From: Pseudomonadota bacterium
GTDB lineage: Bacteria; Pseudomonadota; Gammaproteobacteria; Burkholderiales; Eutrophovitaceae
Length of the DNA stretch: 17,721 nt
Assembly: GCA_002704665.1 (NCBI GenBank)
Contig: PAHB01000076.1
Coordinates: 1-17,721, forward strand
Direction of reading: 5' to 3'
Shown: positions 7,686 to 14,936 of the stretch, in pieces
Numbering within the stretch: the stretch's first letter is position 1
Layout: each line of letters starts with the position of its first letter
Notes under the pieces: model-generated
What the model was told of the DNA's origin: nothing
The model's input: the letters and a program-made list of their open reading frames with translations, nothing else
Databases searched by the model: none
Program-made: the position numbers and the translations under genes

Positions 7686-7994
7686 ATGACGTTAACAAAA
7701 GCAGATCTAGCGGATTTACTTTACGATAAAGTTGGTCTCAACAAAAGAGAATCAAAAGATATGGTGGAAGCTTTTTTTGAAGAATTAAGAAAAGCTCTCG
7801 AAGAAGGAGACGTTGTAAAATTATCTGGGTTTGGTAACTTTCAGCTGCGCAATAAACCAGAACGGCCAGGGAGAAATCCTAAAACAGGTGAGGAGATTCC
7901 GATATCAGAGCGGAGAGTGGTAACGTTTCATGCGAGTCAGAAGCTAAAAACCTTGGTTGAGCAGAGTCGAGGATCTGAAGAAAATAATCGTTAA
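7686..7994 (+). CDS. ihfA: Integration host factor alpha subunit
   Basis: DNA-bending nucleoid protein; with IhfB it forms IHF, which shapes promoters, replication origins and recombination sites. 102 residues, near the usual 99-105. It has the HU/IHF fold with LTKADLADLLYDKVGLNKRE at the start, VKLSGFGNFQLR, and the beta-arm RPGRNPKTGEEIPI carrying the intercalating Pro at 65. The alpha-type ending ERRVVTFHASQKLK separates it from HU and IhfB. The ATG lies 6 nt after the pheT stop and uses a Shine-Dalgarno inside pheT. The pheT-ihfA order is conserved in many beta- and gammaproteobacteria. Confidence 0.97.
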   Translation: MTLTKADLADLLYDKVGLNKRESKDMVEAFFEELRKALEEGDVVKLSGFGNFQLRNKPERPGRNPKTGEEIPISERRVVTFHASQKLKTLVEQSRGSEENNR

Positions 7995-8012
7995 TCAAAA
8001 AAGTGAAATGTG

Positions 8013-8354
8013 ATGTTGCCGGATATTCCATCTAAGCGGTACTTTACTATAGGCGAAGTTAGCGAACTATGCGAGGTTAAACCACATGTTCTTAGATACT
8101 GGGAGCAAGAGTTTTCTCAACTCAGTCCCGTGAAAAGAAGGGGTAATCGCAGGTATTATCAGCAGCACGAGGTTATTCTGATACGACGCATTAGAAGGTT
8201 GTTATACGAAGAGGGATTTACCATCAGCGGCGCTAAAAGTAGAATAAAAATTGTCGATAGTGTTAATGAAACTGGTAATTCAGGTTACGAAGAAGCAAAA
8301 AAAGTTAATCTGAATAAAGCACTTAATGAAATTATTGATTTTTTACGAGAGTAA
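8013..8354 (+). CDS. MerR-family transcriptional regulator, short form
   Basis: Predicted DNA-binding protein of 114 residues from GTG 8010 or 113 from the adjacent ATG 8013; I prefer the ATG. The winged helix-turn-helix is clear: YFTIGEVSELCEVKPHVLRY, followed by WEQEFSQL, then RRGNRRYYQQHEVILIRRIR and the wing LLYEEGFTISGAKSRI. After it there is only a short helix (about residues 92-113), with no Cys metal ligands and no effector domain, so the inducer is unknown. It follows ihfA by 18 nt. A merR-family gene of this size after ihfA and before tRNA-Pro is a recurring arrangement in betaproteobacteria as I recall it. Target genes cannot be told from the sequence. Confidence 0.92.
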   Translation: MLPDIPSKRYFTIGEVSELCEVKPHVLRYWEQEFSQLSPVKRRGNRRYYQQHEVILIRRIRRLLYEEGFTISGAKSRIKIVDSVNETGNSGYEEAKKVNLNKALNEIIDFLRE

Positions 8355-8397
8355 CCGACTTTGACCTGCCAAGAAGTTTTAATTCTTTTTTTTAAAT

Positions 8398-8474
8398 CGG
8401 GGCGTAGCGCAGCCTGGTAGCGTACACGCCTGGGGGGCGTGTGGTCGTGAGTTCAAATCTCACCGCCCCGACCA
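8398..8474 (+). tRNA. tRNA-Pro, anticodon GGG
   Basis: A 77-nt cloverleaf. The acceptor arm CGGGGCG (8398-8404) pairs with CGCCCCG (8464-8470), followed by discriminator A and encoded CCA (8472-8474). The anticodon stem CACGC/GCGTG closes the loop CTGGGGG, giving anticodon GGG for Pro CCC. The T arm is GTGAGTTCAAATCTCAC. It lies 43 nt after the merR-family gene and 19 nt before surE. I found no convincing promoter of its own (TTGACC at 8361 has no good -10 at 17 bp), so it may be cotranscribed. Confidence 0.97.
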
Positions 8475-8493
8475 AACCTTCCGGGGTTGATTT

Positions 8494-9360
8494 TTGAAGA
8501 TTTTGCTAGTAAATGATGATGGATATAAAGCTGACTCGTTAAGGAGGCTGGCGATAGAATTATCAGCTGACTACGATGTTACAATCGTAGCGCCGGTTTC
8601 AAACTGTAGCGGATTCAGTAACGCTATTACAATACATAAACCAGTAAATATTTGTCGACTGGAAAAAAATGAAGAATTGACCCCTGCCAACTCGGGAAAA
8701 AGCATCTTGGGTTTCAAACTGAATGGAACCCCAGTTGATTGTGCTTACATAGGTTTAAATACTTTATTTTCAGATTTTCCCCCAGACTTTGTTATCAGCG
8801 GTATCAATGAGGGAGAAAATCTTGCCGAGGACACCCTATACTCCGGAACTGTTGGTGGCGCAATGGAGGGTTTTTTGTCCGGCATTCCAAGCATTGCAGT
8901 TTCTCAGCAAGTAACAAAAAAAAACCACCATAATTTTTCTTACAGTGCAATTATCTTTAAAAAGATTTTTAAGAAAATTATCGATGATTATCAAGTATCA
9001 GGCGCAAAAAGAAATCCTTTCTTACTTAATATAAACATTCCTTATTTTTTTTCCAAAATTGATTTGCCTAACGAAGTGGAATTTACTCACTTGGGACGCC
9101 GCAAACGGTCCAAGCCTCCTCAGCGATTAGGCTCCACTGATGAAACATGTAAAAGTTATTTAATAGGGCCTCATGGTGATTTTCCGGATTTTTTAGAACC
9201 TGGTACAGATTTATTTGTTATCAAGGAGAAAAAAATTTCTATTACTGAGATGACTGTCGATTTATCTTTGCGAACTAAAGTAAATAATGATACGAGTTTT
9301 TTTGAAAATTTTTCACTCGATTTGACTGACCTAATCAGCTTGGATGAGTTTAGTGATTAA
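8494..9360 (+). CDS. surE: 5'/3'-nucleotidase SurE
   Basis: Metal-dependent phosphatase that removes phosphate from nucleoside monophosphates, linked to stationary-phase survival. The metal and active-site residues are visible: NDDG with D8 and D9, S39 in NCSGFSNAIT, and N105 in VISGINEGENLAEDTLYSGT, followed by GGAMEGFLSGIPSIAVSQ. The start is TTG 8494, since KILLVNDDGY is the fixed family N-terminus; GGGG at 8483-8486 lies 7 nt upstream. At 288 residues it is longer than the usual ~250: there is extra sequence around residues 57-75 and a hydrophilic C-terminal tail with no catalytic motif. The surE-pcm-nlpD order is the standard proteobacterial arrangement. Confidence 0.95.
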   Translation: MKILLVNDDGYKADSLRRLAIELSADYDVTIVAPVSNCSGFSNAITIHKPVNICRLEKNEELTPANSGKSILGFKLNGTPVDCAYIGLNTLFSDFPPDFVISGINEGENLAEDTLYSGTVGGAMEGFLSGIPSIAVSQQVTKKNHHNFSYSAIIFKKIFKKIIDDYQVSGAKRNPFLLNINIPYFFSKIDLPNEVEFTHLGRRKRSKPPQRLGSTDETCKSYLIGPHGDFPDFLEPGTDLFVIKEKKISITEMTVDLSLRTKVNNDTSFFENFSLDLTDLISLDEFSD

Positions 9361-9376
9361 CAGTAAGGGACAGGGA

Positions 9377-10006
9377 ATGACCTCAGATCGAACACGGTCT
9401 CGGATGGTAGAGAAATTGCGCGAAGAGGGCATAAAGAATGAAAGTGTTTTGTCAGCATTGAAAACAATTCCTCGCCACATGTTTGTCGATGAAGCACTAA
9501 ACACTCGTTCGTATGAAATGGTGTCCTTACCTATCGGATATGGGCAAACCATATCTCATCCCTTTATTGTCGCTCGTCTTTGTGAACATGTTTTATCAGA
9601 AAATACGCTTTTTCGAGTCTTGGAGATTGGGAGTGGGTGTGGATATCAAGCTGCTATTTTATCTCAGTTGGCGAAACAGGTTTTTTCAATCGAACGAAAC
9701 TTGAATTTACTCAATAGTGCACGAATCAGACTCAAAAAAATGGGTTTTCGCAATATTATATTAAGGCATGGTGATGGATATCAGGGTTATGAGGCAAATT
9801 CTCCATATGACGCTATTGTAGTGACTGCGGCTGCTGAATTTGTACCAACTGCATTGATAAACCAACTAAAGAGTGGTGGGGTTTTGGTTATGCCGGTTGG
9901 TGTGGATAATCAGCAGCTAGTAAAAATTATTAAGACCGAGGCAGGGATTGAAAAGAAATCCTTTGAAAGAGTAAACTTTGTGCCGATGCTATCGGGTTTG
10001 ATTTAA
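9377..10006 (+). CDS. pcm: Protein-L-isoaspartate O-methyltransferase
   Basis: Repairs damaged proteins by methylating L-isoaspartyl residues with S-adenosylmethionine. The catalytic serine motif GYGQTISHP (S60) and the SAM-binding motif RVLEIGSGCGYQAAIL (about 80-95) are clear, as are the NAPYDAIVV-type strand (SPYDAIVVTAAA) and LKSGGVLVMPVG. I chose ATG 9377 (209 residues; E. coli has 208) because it places the catalytic Ser at the usual position and AAGGGA lies 6 nt upstream. An in-frame ATG at 9344 would give 220 residues and overlap surE by 17 nt; it has no visible ribosome site but cannot be excluded. The stop overlaps the nlpD start by one base (TAATG). Confidence 0.95.
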   Translation: MTSDRTRSRMVEKLREEGIKNESVLSALKTIPRHMFVDEALNTRSYEMVSLPIGYGQTISHPFIVARLCEHVLSENTLFRVLEIGSGCGYQAAILSQLAKQVFSIERNLNLLNSARIRLKKMGFRNIILRHGDGYQGYEANSPYDAIVVTAAAEFVPTALINQLKSGGVLVMPVGVDNQQLVKIIKTEAGIEKKSFERVNFVPMLSGLI

Positions 10007-10956
10007 TGATGATTATGAGTCGACCGATTTTAATGATCTTTTTTTTTGTCGGAGTTATATTTTTGGCTGGTTGCTCCACTTCTGGCGGAAGGGCGCCTAT
10101 TGTTGATCGTACTGTAAATATTAAAAACCCTATTACCAGCACAGAAAAAAACGGAGAGAAAAATAAAATTAAAAAAAAGCAGGAGGAAGAGGTAAAAGAT
10201 TCAAACCAAGATTGGCGTCCTGCCACCTACGTTGTAAAAAAAGGAGATACGTTGACAGAGATCGCGCTTGACCACGGCTTGTCTTACCGAGAATTAGCCA
10301 AATGGAATAACATTCCCAATCCAAATATTATTTCTATAGGAATGATTTTAAAATTATCGCCGGATAAAATTAAAGTAACTCAGGGGCCGAAAAAGGATAA
10401 TGTAAAGCGCGTTAAAGAGAAATCACAAGATTCTGCGAATCAGAGGGGTGGACGTTCGAACTATATTAGTTGGATATGGCCTACGACAGGGCAATTAGCT
10501 TATGATTTTGGGAGCGGCGAGAATACGAAAGGTATAGGAATTTTAGGTGTAAGTAGGCAGTCGGTTGTGGCTAGCGCTCCGGGTATTGTGGTTTATAGCG
10601 GGAGTGGGATTAGAGCGTATGGCAATATGATTATAATTAAACATAACTCTCGTTATCTAAGCGTATACGCCAAAAATAGTGTCATAATGGTTCAAGAGGG
10701 GCAATCTGTGGCTCAAGGCCAAAAAATCTCGGAAATTGGTGAGCTTGATAATAGAAATTATCAATTACATTTTGAAATTCGTCGTTTAGGTAAGCCGGTA
10801 GATCCTGTGGACTTTCTTCCAGAATTATCATCTATGAACTATATTAATAGAGCTGCTCCGATATTTCGGTCCTCTGCCACTAGAATATTGAACGTCCTGC
10901 ACGCAGCTGGAGTGCTCATGATTTCGAAAGATAAAGGTTTTTCAATCAATGGTTGA
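10006..10956 (+). CDS. nlpD: NlpD-type lipoprotein: LysM plus degenerate LytM domain, with extended C-terminus
   Basis: Outer-membrane lipoprotein expected to activate a septal N-acetylmuramyl-L-alanine amidase. The lipoprotein signal is FFFVGVIFLAGC with the lipidated Cys at 23. A Lys/Glu-rich linker follows, then a LysM peptidoglycan-binding domain (about 75-119, YVVKKGDTLTEIALDHGLSY). The M23/LytM domain runs from about 160 to 272 and ends QLHFEIRRLGKPVDPVDFLP. Zinc ligands are missing: the usual HxH is QLH, and the YAH segment is YAKN. That is expected of NlpD/EnvC-type activators rather than active endopeptidases. The usual domain end (residue 272) is followed by 44 extra residues, most of them encoded antisense to the neighbouring Mth938-like gene. 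It is not followed by rpoS, unlike many proteobacteria. Confidence 0.92.
   Translation: MMIMSRPILMIFFFVGVIFLAGCSTSGGRAPIVDRTVNIKNPITSTEKNGEKNKIKKKQEEEVKDSNQDWRPATYVVKKGDTLTEIALDHGLSYRELAKWNNIPNPNIISIGMILKLSPDKIKVTQGPKKDNVKRVKEKSQDSANQRGGRSNYISWIWPTTGQLAYDFGSGENTKGIGILGVSRQSVVASAPGIVVYSGSGIRAYGNMIIIKHNSRYLSVYAKNSVIMVQEGQSVAQGQKISEIGELDNRNYQLHFEIRRLGKPVDPVDFLPELSSMNYINRAAPIFRSSATRILNVLHAAGVLMISKDKGFSING
10839..10956. other. 118-bp antisense coding overlap between nlpD and the Mth938-like gene
   Basis: Residues 278-316 of the NlpD frame and residues 83-120 of the minus-strand Mth938-like protein are encoded by the same 118 bp. The minus-strand product carries its family signature here (PAACRTFNILVAED), whereas the NlpD tail here matches nothing I recognise. 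The conserved use of this DNA is thus the minus strand, and the nlpD tail is probably a secondary extension. Tandem stops TAATAG (10845-10850) lie just out of the nlpD frame. Confidence 0.85.
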
Positions 10957-11201
10957 ATAGTTGCTGGCGACAAAACCTGATGTTTAAGGCCGGTTCCAAT
11001 GATTAAAATTTCTACATCGAGAAAAGATAAAAATTTTATCGATTCCACTGAGAAAGGTGGTGAATTATTCCAAGTGTCATCGACGCTATCTGGTGTTATT
11101 ATTAGATTTCCGCGGTATCTTGTGTTGTTTATGGACACAAAGTTGGACCCATAATCAGTTATGTAATTTTTATCGCCTATATTTGTAAGACTTATTTTCA
11201 A
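10839..11201 (-). CDS. Mth938-like domain protein (DUF498 family)
   Basis: Small cytosolic protein of unknown biochemical role; 120 residues, near the usual ~125. Family features in order: an N-terminal strand region with YGSNFVSINNTRYRGNLIIT, a central PPFSVESIKFL segment, the loop EILIIGTGLKHQVLSP, and the C-terminal signature PAACRTFNILVAEDRNIGAA. The start is TTG 11201, the only one that gives the full domain; no clear Shine-Dalgarno precedes it. It diverges from alaC across a 72-bp gap (11202-11273) and its 3' end lies inside the nlpD 3' end on the other strand. Related proteins include NDUFAF3, a complex I assembly factor, but a similar role here is not shown. Family assignment is firm; function is unknown. 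Confidence 0.9.
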   Translation of the reverse strand: MKISLTNIGDKNYITDYGSNFVSINNTRYRGNLIITPDSVDDTWNNSPPFSVESIKFLSFLDVEILIIGTGLKHQVLSPATIQPLIEKPLSFEIMSTPAACRTFNILVAEDRNIGAALLI

Positions 11202-11273
11202 TTTAGTTTGTCACTAATTTGCATTTATCTATGAGTAACATTGTAACGGCATTTTAAAATAAAATTAAACTAT

Positions 11274-12458
11274 ATGAGTGAATTTTCGCGTATTGATCGA
11301 CTGCCTCCGTATGTTTTTAATATAACAGGGGAGTTAAAAATGGAAGCCCGTAGACGTGGTGAAGACATCATTGATTTATCAATGGGTAATCCGGATGGAA
11401 TTCCTCCCAAACACGTTGTTGACAAACTGGTTGAATCAATTAACAGAAGTGATACTCATGGATACTCGACTTCACGGGGAATTTTCCGACTTAGAAAGGC
11501 AATTTGTGACCGTTATAAAAGTCAATATGATATTGATCTTGATCCGGAGGAGGAAGCGATAGTTACGATCGGCAGCAAGGAGGGAATTGCTCATTTGGCG
11601 CTTGCCGTGCTCGAGAAAGGGGATATTGTTCTTGTTCCAAATCCAAGTTATCCAATCCACATATATGGACCAGTTATCGCGGGAGCAGATATCAGGCACG
11701 TCAGAAATACGCCTGAAGTGGATTTTTTCGATGAGTTGGAGAGGGCAATTAAAGAATCGTTTCCGAAACCAAAAATGTTAATTATTAATTTTCCTAGTAA
11801 CCCAACTACGGAATGTGTTGATTTGGAATTTTTTAAAAAAATTATTAGTTTAGCTTTGGAGCATGAAATATATGTTGTTCATGATTTGGCGTACGCTGAC
11901 ATAGTCTTTGATGATTATAAAGCACCATCTATCCTACAAATACCCGGAGCTCGTGATATTGCAGTAGAATTTTTTACGATGTCAAAAAGCTACAATATGG
12001 CCGGTTGGCGGATAGGGTACATGATTGGAAACAAAAAATTAGTCAAAGCACTCGCCAGGATCAAAAGTTATCATGATTACGGAACTTTCACTCCGTTGCA
12101 GGTAGCCTCAATAGTTGCTTTAGAGGGATCGCAGGACTGTGTTGAGAAGATTCGTAGAAAGTATCAAAAAAGAAGAGATGTCATGGTAAACGGGCTACGC
12201 GCTGCAAATTGGTTTGTTGATAAACCCCGTGCATCGATGTATGTTTGGGCGAAAATTCCCGAGCTATACTCTGGGGTGGGATCTTTAGAATTTTCCAAAA
12301 AATTATTAAAAGAGAGTAAAATTGCGGCCTCCCCCGGGATTGGCTTTGGTCAATACGGCGAGGGTTACTTAAGGTTGGCTCTGATTGAAAATGAAGAGCG
12401 GATTAGGCAAGCTGTTCGCGGTATAAAAGATATGTTTCGCAGAGATGGGGTTTTGTAG
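11274..12458 (+). CDS. alaC: PLP-dependent aminotransferase, AlaC-like
   Basis: Class I/II fold-type I aminotransferase, 394 residues, most likely alanine:2-oxoglutarate transamination. The N-terminus RIDRLPPYVFNITGELK and DLSMGNPDG are characteristic of this subgroup. Conserved features include GSKEGIAHLALAVL (cofactor phosphate region), NPSYPIHIYGPV, NFPSNPTTE, YVVHDLAYADI with the cofactor-contacting Asp, and the Schiff-base lysine K238 in MSKSYNMAGWRIGY. The C-terminal Arg in EGYLRLALIEN would bind the substrate carboxylate. The ATG at 11274 has no visible Shine-Dalgarno; a poor promoter-like TTGCAT-17-TGTAAC lies at 11219-11247. It precedes hom and thrC by short gaps, suggesting joint expression. 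Exact substrate is inferred from the family and the alaC-hom-thrC order. Confidence 0.9.
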   Translation: MSEFSRIDRLPPYVFNITGELKMEARRRGEDIIDLSMGNPDGIPPKHVVDKLVESINRSDTHGYSTSRGIFRLRKAICDRYKSQYDIDLDPEEEAIVTIGSKEGIAHLALAVLEKGDIVLVPNPSYPIHIYGPVIAGADIRHVRNTPEVDFFDELERAIKESFPKPKMLIINFPSNPTTECVDLEFFKKIISLALEHEIYVVHDLAYADIVFDDYKAPSILQIPGARDIAVEFFTMSKSYNMAGWRIGYMIGNKKLVKALARIKSYHDYGTFTPLQVASIVALEGSQDCVEKIRRKYQKRRDVMVNGLRAANWFVDKPRASMYVWAKIPELYSGVGSLEFSKKLLKESKIAASPGIGFGQYGEGYLRLALIENEERIRQAVRGIKDMFRRDGVL

Positions 12459-12494
12459 AATTTTGCTACTTTATTTACTTTTTCAAATAGCCTT

Positions 12495-13805
12495 ATGAGA
12501 TCAATCAAGTTGGGACTGATTGGGTTCGGGACTGTAGGCTCGGCTGTATATACAGTTTTGAGTAGAAATCGTGAGGATATTAAATGTCGATTAGGACATG
12601 ATTTTCAACTTTCCTTGATATGTATCCGAAACCCAAAGAGGGCGGCGCGTTTTGTGGATTCGTCCGTTCGAGTTTGCTCCGATCCTCTAGAAGTTATCAA
12701 TTCAGATGTTGATATTATTATTGAAGTAATTGGGGGGATAGAGTCTGCAAAATCCATTATAGAGAAATCTTTAAAAAACAAAAAACATGTAGTTACTGCT
12801 AATAAAGAATTAATTGCTTTGCACGGTCGTCAATTATTTAAACTTGCAGAAAATAACGAGGTGATGCTGCTTTATGAAGCCGCTGTTGCTGGAGGTGTGC
12901 CCATAATAAAATCTATTCGTGAGGGACTCTCTGCAAATCAAATTACGTTAGTTGCAGGAATTATCAACGGTACCACAAACTATATTCTGACGGAAATGCA
13001 AAAATCGAGGTCAAACTTCAAAGATGTTTTAGCTATAGCCATTAAAAAAGGCTATGCAGAACAAGATCCTACTTATGATGTAGAGGGTATTGACGCCGCG
13101 CACAAATTGGCAATTATCGCCTCCCTATCTTTTGGTGTTGAGATTAATTATCAAACAGTTTATTCCGAAGGCATATCAAATATTGAATTAAAAGACATTG
13201 ATTATGCTGAAAAATTTGGGTACCGAATAAAATTGCTCGGAATCGCTAAATTAACTCAATCGGGGATTGAGCTTAGGGTGCATCCAACATTAGTGCCTCA
13301 TAAAAATTTAATGGCTAATGTGGATGGGGCTATGAATGCTATAATGGTTTATGGCGATGCCGTTGGGCCGACGATATTCTACGGTCAAGGCGCAGGAGGA
13401 GAAGCTACTGCATCAGCTGTCATTGCCGATATCATTGATATTTGTCGACTAAGATCAGCAAATTCTGAAAATTATGTGCCTTACACTGCCTATCGAATAA
13501 ACAAACATTCTATTTCTGTTTTGCCAATTGACGACACACGTGCCTCATACTATCTGAGACTTGCCGTAAAAGATCAAGTCGGAGTAATGGCCAAGATTAC
13601 AAAATTATTAGCGACTTTATCGATATCCATTGAGGCTATGTTTCAGGGAGAGCCGATCGGGTATGGGTCTTCGGTGGAGGTTGTAATAATTTCGCATGAA
13701 ACAATAGAGCGGGATATAAATGACGCCATATCGAAAATACAACATTTAGATTTTGTGGAAGGGGCCATAAAATTACTTAGAATTCAGGATTTGGGACTAA
13801 AATAA
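12495..13805 (+). CDS. hom: Homoserine dehydrogenase (monofunctional, with ACT domain)
   Basis: Reduces aspartate semialdehyde to homoserine, the branch point to threonine and methionine. 436 residues, the usual length for the monofunctional form with no aspartokinase fused. The Rossmann motif GLIGFGTVGSAV (7-18) binds NAD(P)H. VTANKELIALHG (K104), GGVPIIKSIREGL, GIINGTTNYILTEM and GYAEQDPTYDVEGIDAAHKL (E189, D200, catalytic-type K204) form the catalytic core. A C-terminal ACT domain (about 352-430, YYLRLAVKDQVGVMAKITKL) suggests allosteric control, typically by threonine. It starts 36 nt after alaC, with no clear ribosome site and no Thr/Ile-rich leader peptide visible. The next gene, thrC, is 19 nt away. 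Confidence 0.97.
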   Translation: MRSIKLGLIGFGTVGSAVYTVLSRNREDIKCRLGHDFQLSLICIRNPKRAARFVDSSVRVCSDPLEVINSDVDIIIEVIGGIESAKSIIEKSLKNKKHVVTANKELIALHGRQLFKLAENNEVMLLYEAAVAGGVPIIKSIREGLSANQITLVAGIINGTTNYILTEMQKSRSNFKDVLAIAIKKGYAEQDPTYDVEGIDAAHKLAIIASLSFGVEINYQTVYSEGISNIELKDIDYAEKFGYRIKLLGIAKLTQSGIELRVHPTLVPHKNLMANVDGAMNAIMVYGDAVGPTIFYGQGAGGEATASAVIADIIDICRLRSANSENYVPYTAYRINKHSISVLPIDDTRASYYLRLAVKDQVGVMAKITKLLATLSISIEAMFQGEPIGYGSSVEVVIISHETIERDINDAISKIQHLDFVEGAIKLLRIQDLGLK

Positions 13806-13824
13806 AATTAAAAAGAGGTAAATA

Positions 13825-14925
13825 GTGGGTTTAATTGAAAAATATAGAGATAGGCTTCCAGTGCTTAGCAATACTCCTATAGTTTCCTTAGAGGAGGGGG
13901 ATACTCCTTTAGTTGAACTTAAAAATTTGATTCAACCGTTCAAACATAAAATCAAATTATATGCGAAGTTTGAAGGGCTTAACCCCACGGGTTCATTTAA
14001 AGATAGGGGGATGACTTTGGCCGTATCCAAAGCTGTAGAAAAAGGGGTTAAAGCTGTGATTTGTGCATCGACGGGTAACACATCTGCCGCAGCGGTAGCA
14101 TATGCGGCAAGAGCGGGGATAGCTAGTTTTGTTTTAATTCCTTCCGGTAAAATAGCCTTGGGAAAACTCTCGCAAGCAATGATGCATGGGGCGGTTGTCA
14201 TCCAAATCGAAGGAAATTTTGATGACGGAATGCGTTTAGTGGAAGAGATTGGGCAAAACGGCGAACTGGAAATTGTAAATTCAGTCAATCCCTTCAGGTT
14301 ACATGGGCAAAAAACTGTATCCTTTGAAATAATTGAACAACTTGGATATGTTCCAGATTTTCATGCTTTGCCTGTTGGAAACGCGGGTAATATTACGGCT
14401 CATTGGATGGGTTATAGCGAAGCCAGCGGAAAAAGCTGTTGTTTTCAGGAATCCGTTGGATGTTATGAAATTGAAAAAAAACCCTTTTCAAACGATAGGC
14501 CCACCATTTTAGGCTACCAAGCTGCAGGAGCCGCGCCATTTATGAGGAGAGAAAAAATTAGTAATCCGGAGACGGTGGCAACCGCTATTCGCATAGGATC
14601 GCCAGTTTCTTGGGACTACGCTTGGAACGTTATCCGTGAATCAGGCGGCTGGTTTAATGAATGTAACGATGAAGAAATTTTGCAAACACAAAAATTGCTG
14701 GCAAAAACCGAGGGTATATTTTGCGAACCGGCGTCAGCGGTCGCGGTGGCTGGCGTCCTAAAAGATTTGGGGAACGATAAGATAAGCCCAGGATCGACTG
14801 TTGTTTGCACTCTCACAGGACACGGCCTCAAAGACCCCGACATAGCTATAGCGAGAAGTGATAAGCCTCATTCGGTGGCCGCCAACAGAGAGGAAATTGC
14901 CAAGTTAATTAAAGGCTATATTTAG
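13825..14925 (+). CDS. thrC: Threonine synthase
   Basis: PLP enzyme that converts O-phosphohomoserine to threonine, the last step of the pathway. The fold-type II signature is clear: TPLVELKNL, NPTGSFKDRGMTL with the PLP lysine K59, STGNTSAAAVAYAARAG, and VGNAGNITAHWMGY for the cofactor phosphate. At 366 residues it is the short type, as in Bacillus and actinobacteria, not the ~430-470-residue enterobacterial/yeast type. The start is GTG 13825, since GLIEKYRDRLP is the typical opening of short ThrC and AGAGG lies about 5 nt upstream. No homoserine kinase gene is in the window, so phosphohomoserine must be made elsewhere. It converges on nadC with 11 bp between the stops, and no terminator is evident there. 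Confidence 0.96.
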   Translation: MGLIEKYRDRLPVLSNTPIVSLEEGDTPLVELKNLIQPFKHKIKLYAKFEGLNPTGSFKDRGMTLAVSKAVEKGVKAVICASTGNTSAAAVAYAARAGIASFVLIPSGKIALGKLSQAMMHGAVVIQIEGNFDDGMRLVEEIGQNGELEIVNSVNPFRLHGQKTVSFEIIEQLGYVPDFHALPVGNAGNITAHWMGYSEASGKSCCFQESVGCYEIEKKPFSNDRPTILGYQAAGAAPFMRREKISNPETVATAIRIGSPVSWDYAWNVIRESGGWFNECNDEEILQTQKLLAKTEGIFCEPASAVAVAGVLKDLGNDKISPGSTVVCTLTGHGLKDPDIAIARSDKPHSVAANREEIAKLIKGYI

Positions 14926-14936
14926 ACTGTCACTCT

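Noticed and set aside
8371..8393. AAGAA/TTCTT hairpin with a T run before tRNA-Pro, as a terminator of the merR-family gene
   Set aside because: The stem is only 5 bp and nearly all A/T, too weak to call a terminator.
8361..8397. TTGACC as the -35 of a tRNA-Pro promoter
   Set aside because: No acceptable -10 lies 16-18 bp downstream, and a closer A/T-rich -10 would place the start inside the tRNA.
11219..11247. TTGCAT-17-TGTAAC as the alaC promoter
   Set aside because: The -35 matches only three of six consensus bases; in AT-rich DNA this is expected by chance.
13932..14288. 118-codon minus-strand frame inside thrC
   Set aside because: It is antisense to the PLP-binding core of threonine synthase, and its composition reads as a shadow.
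14926..14936. Possible bidirectional terminator between thrC and nadC
   Set aside because: The 11-bp gap and flanks contain no inverted repeat long enough to support it.
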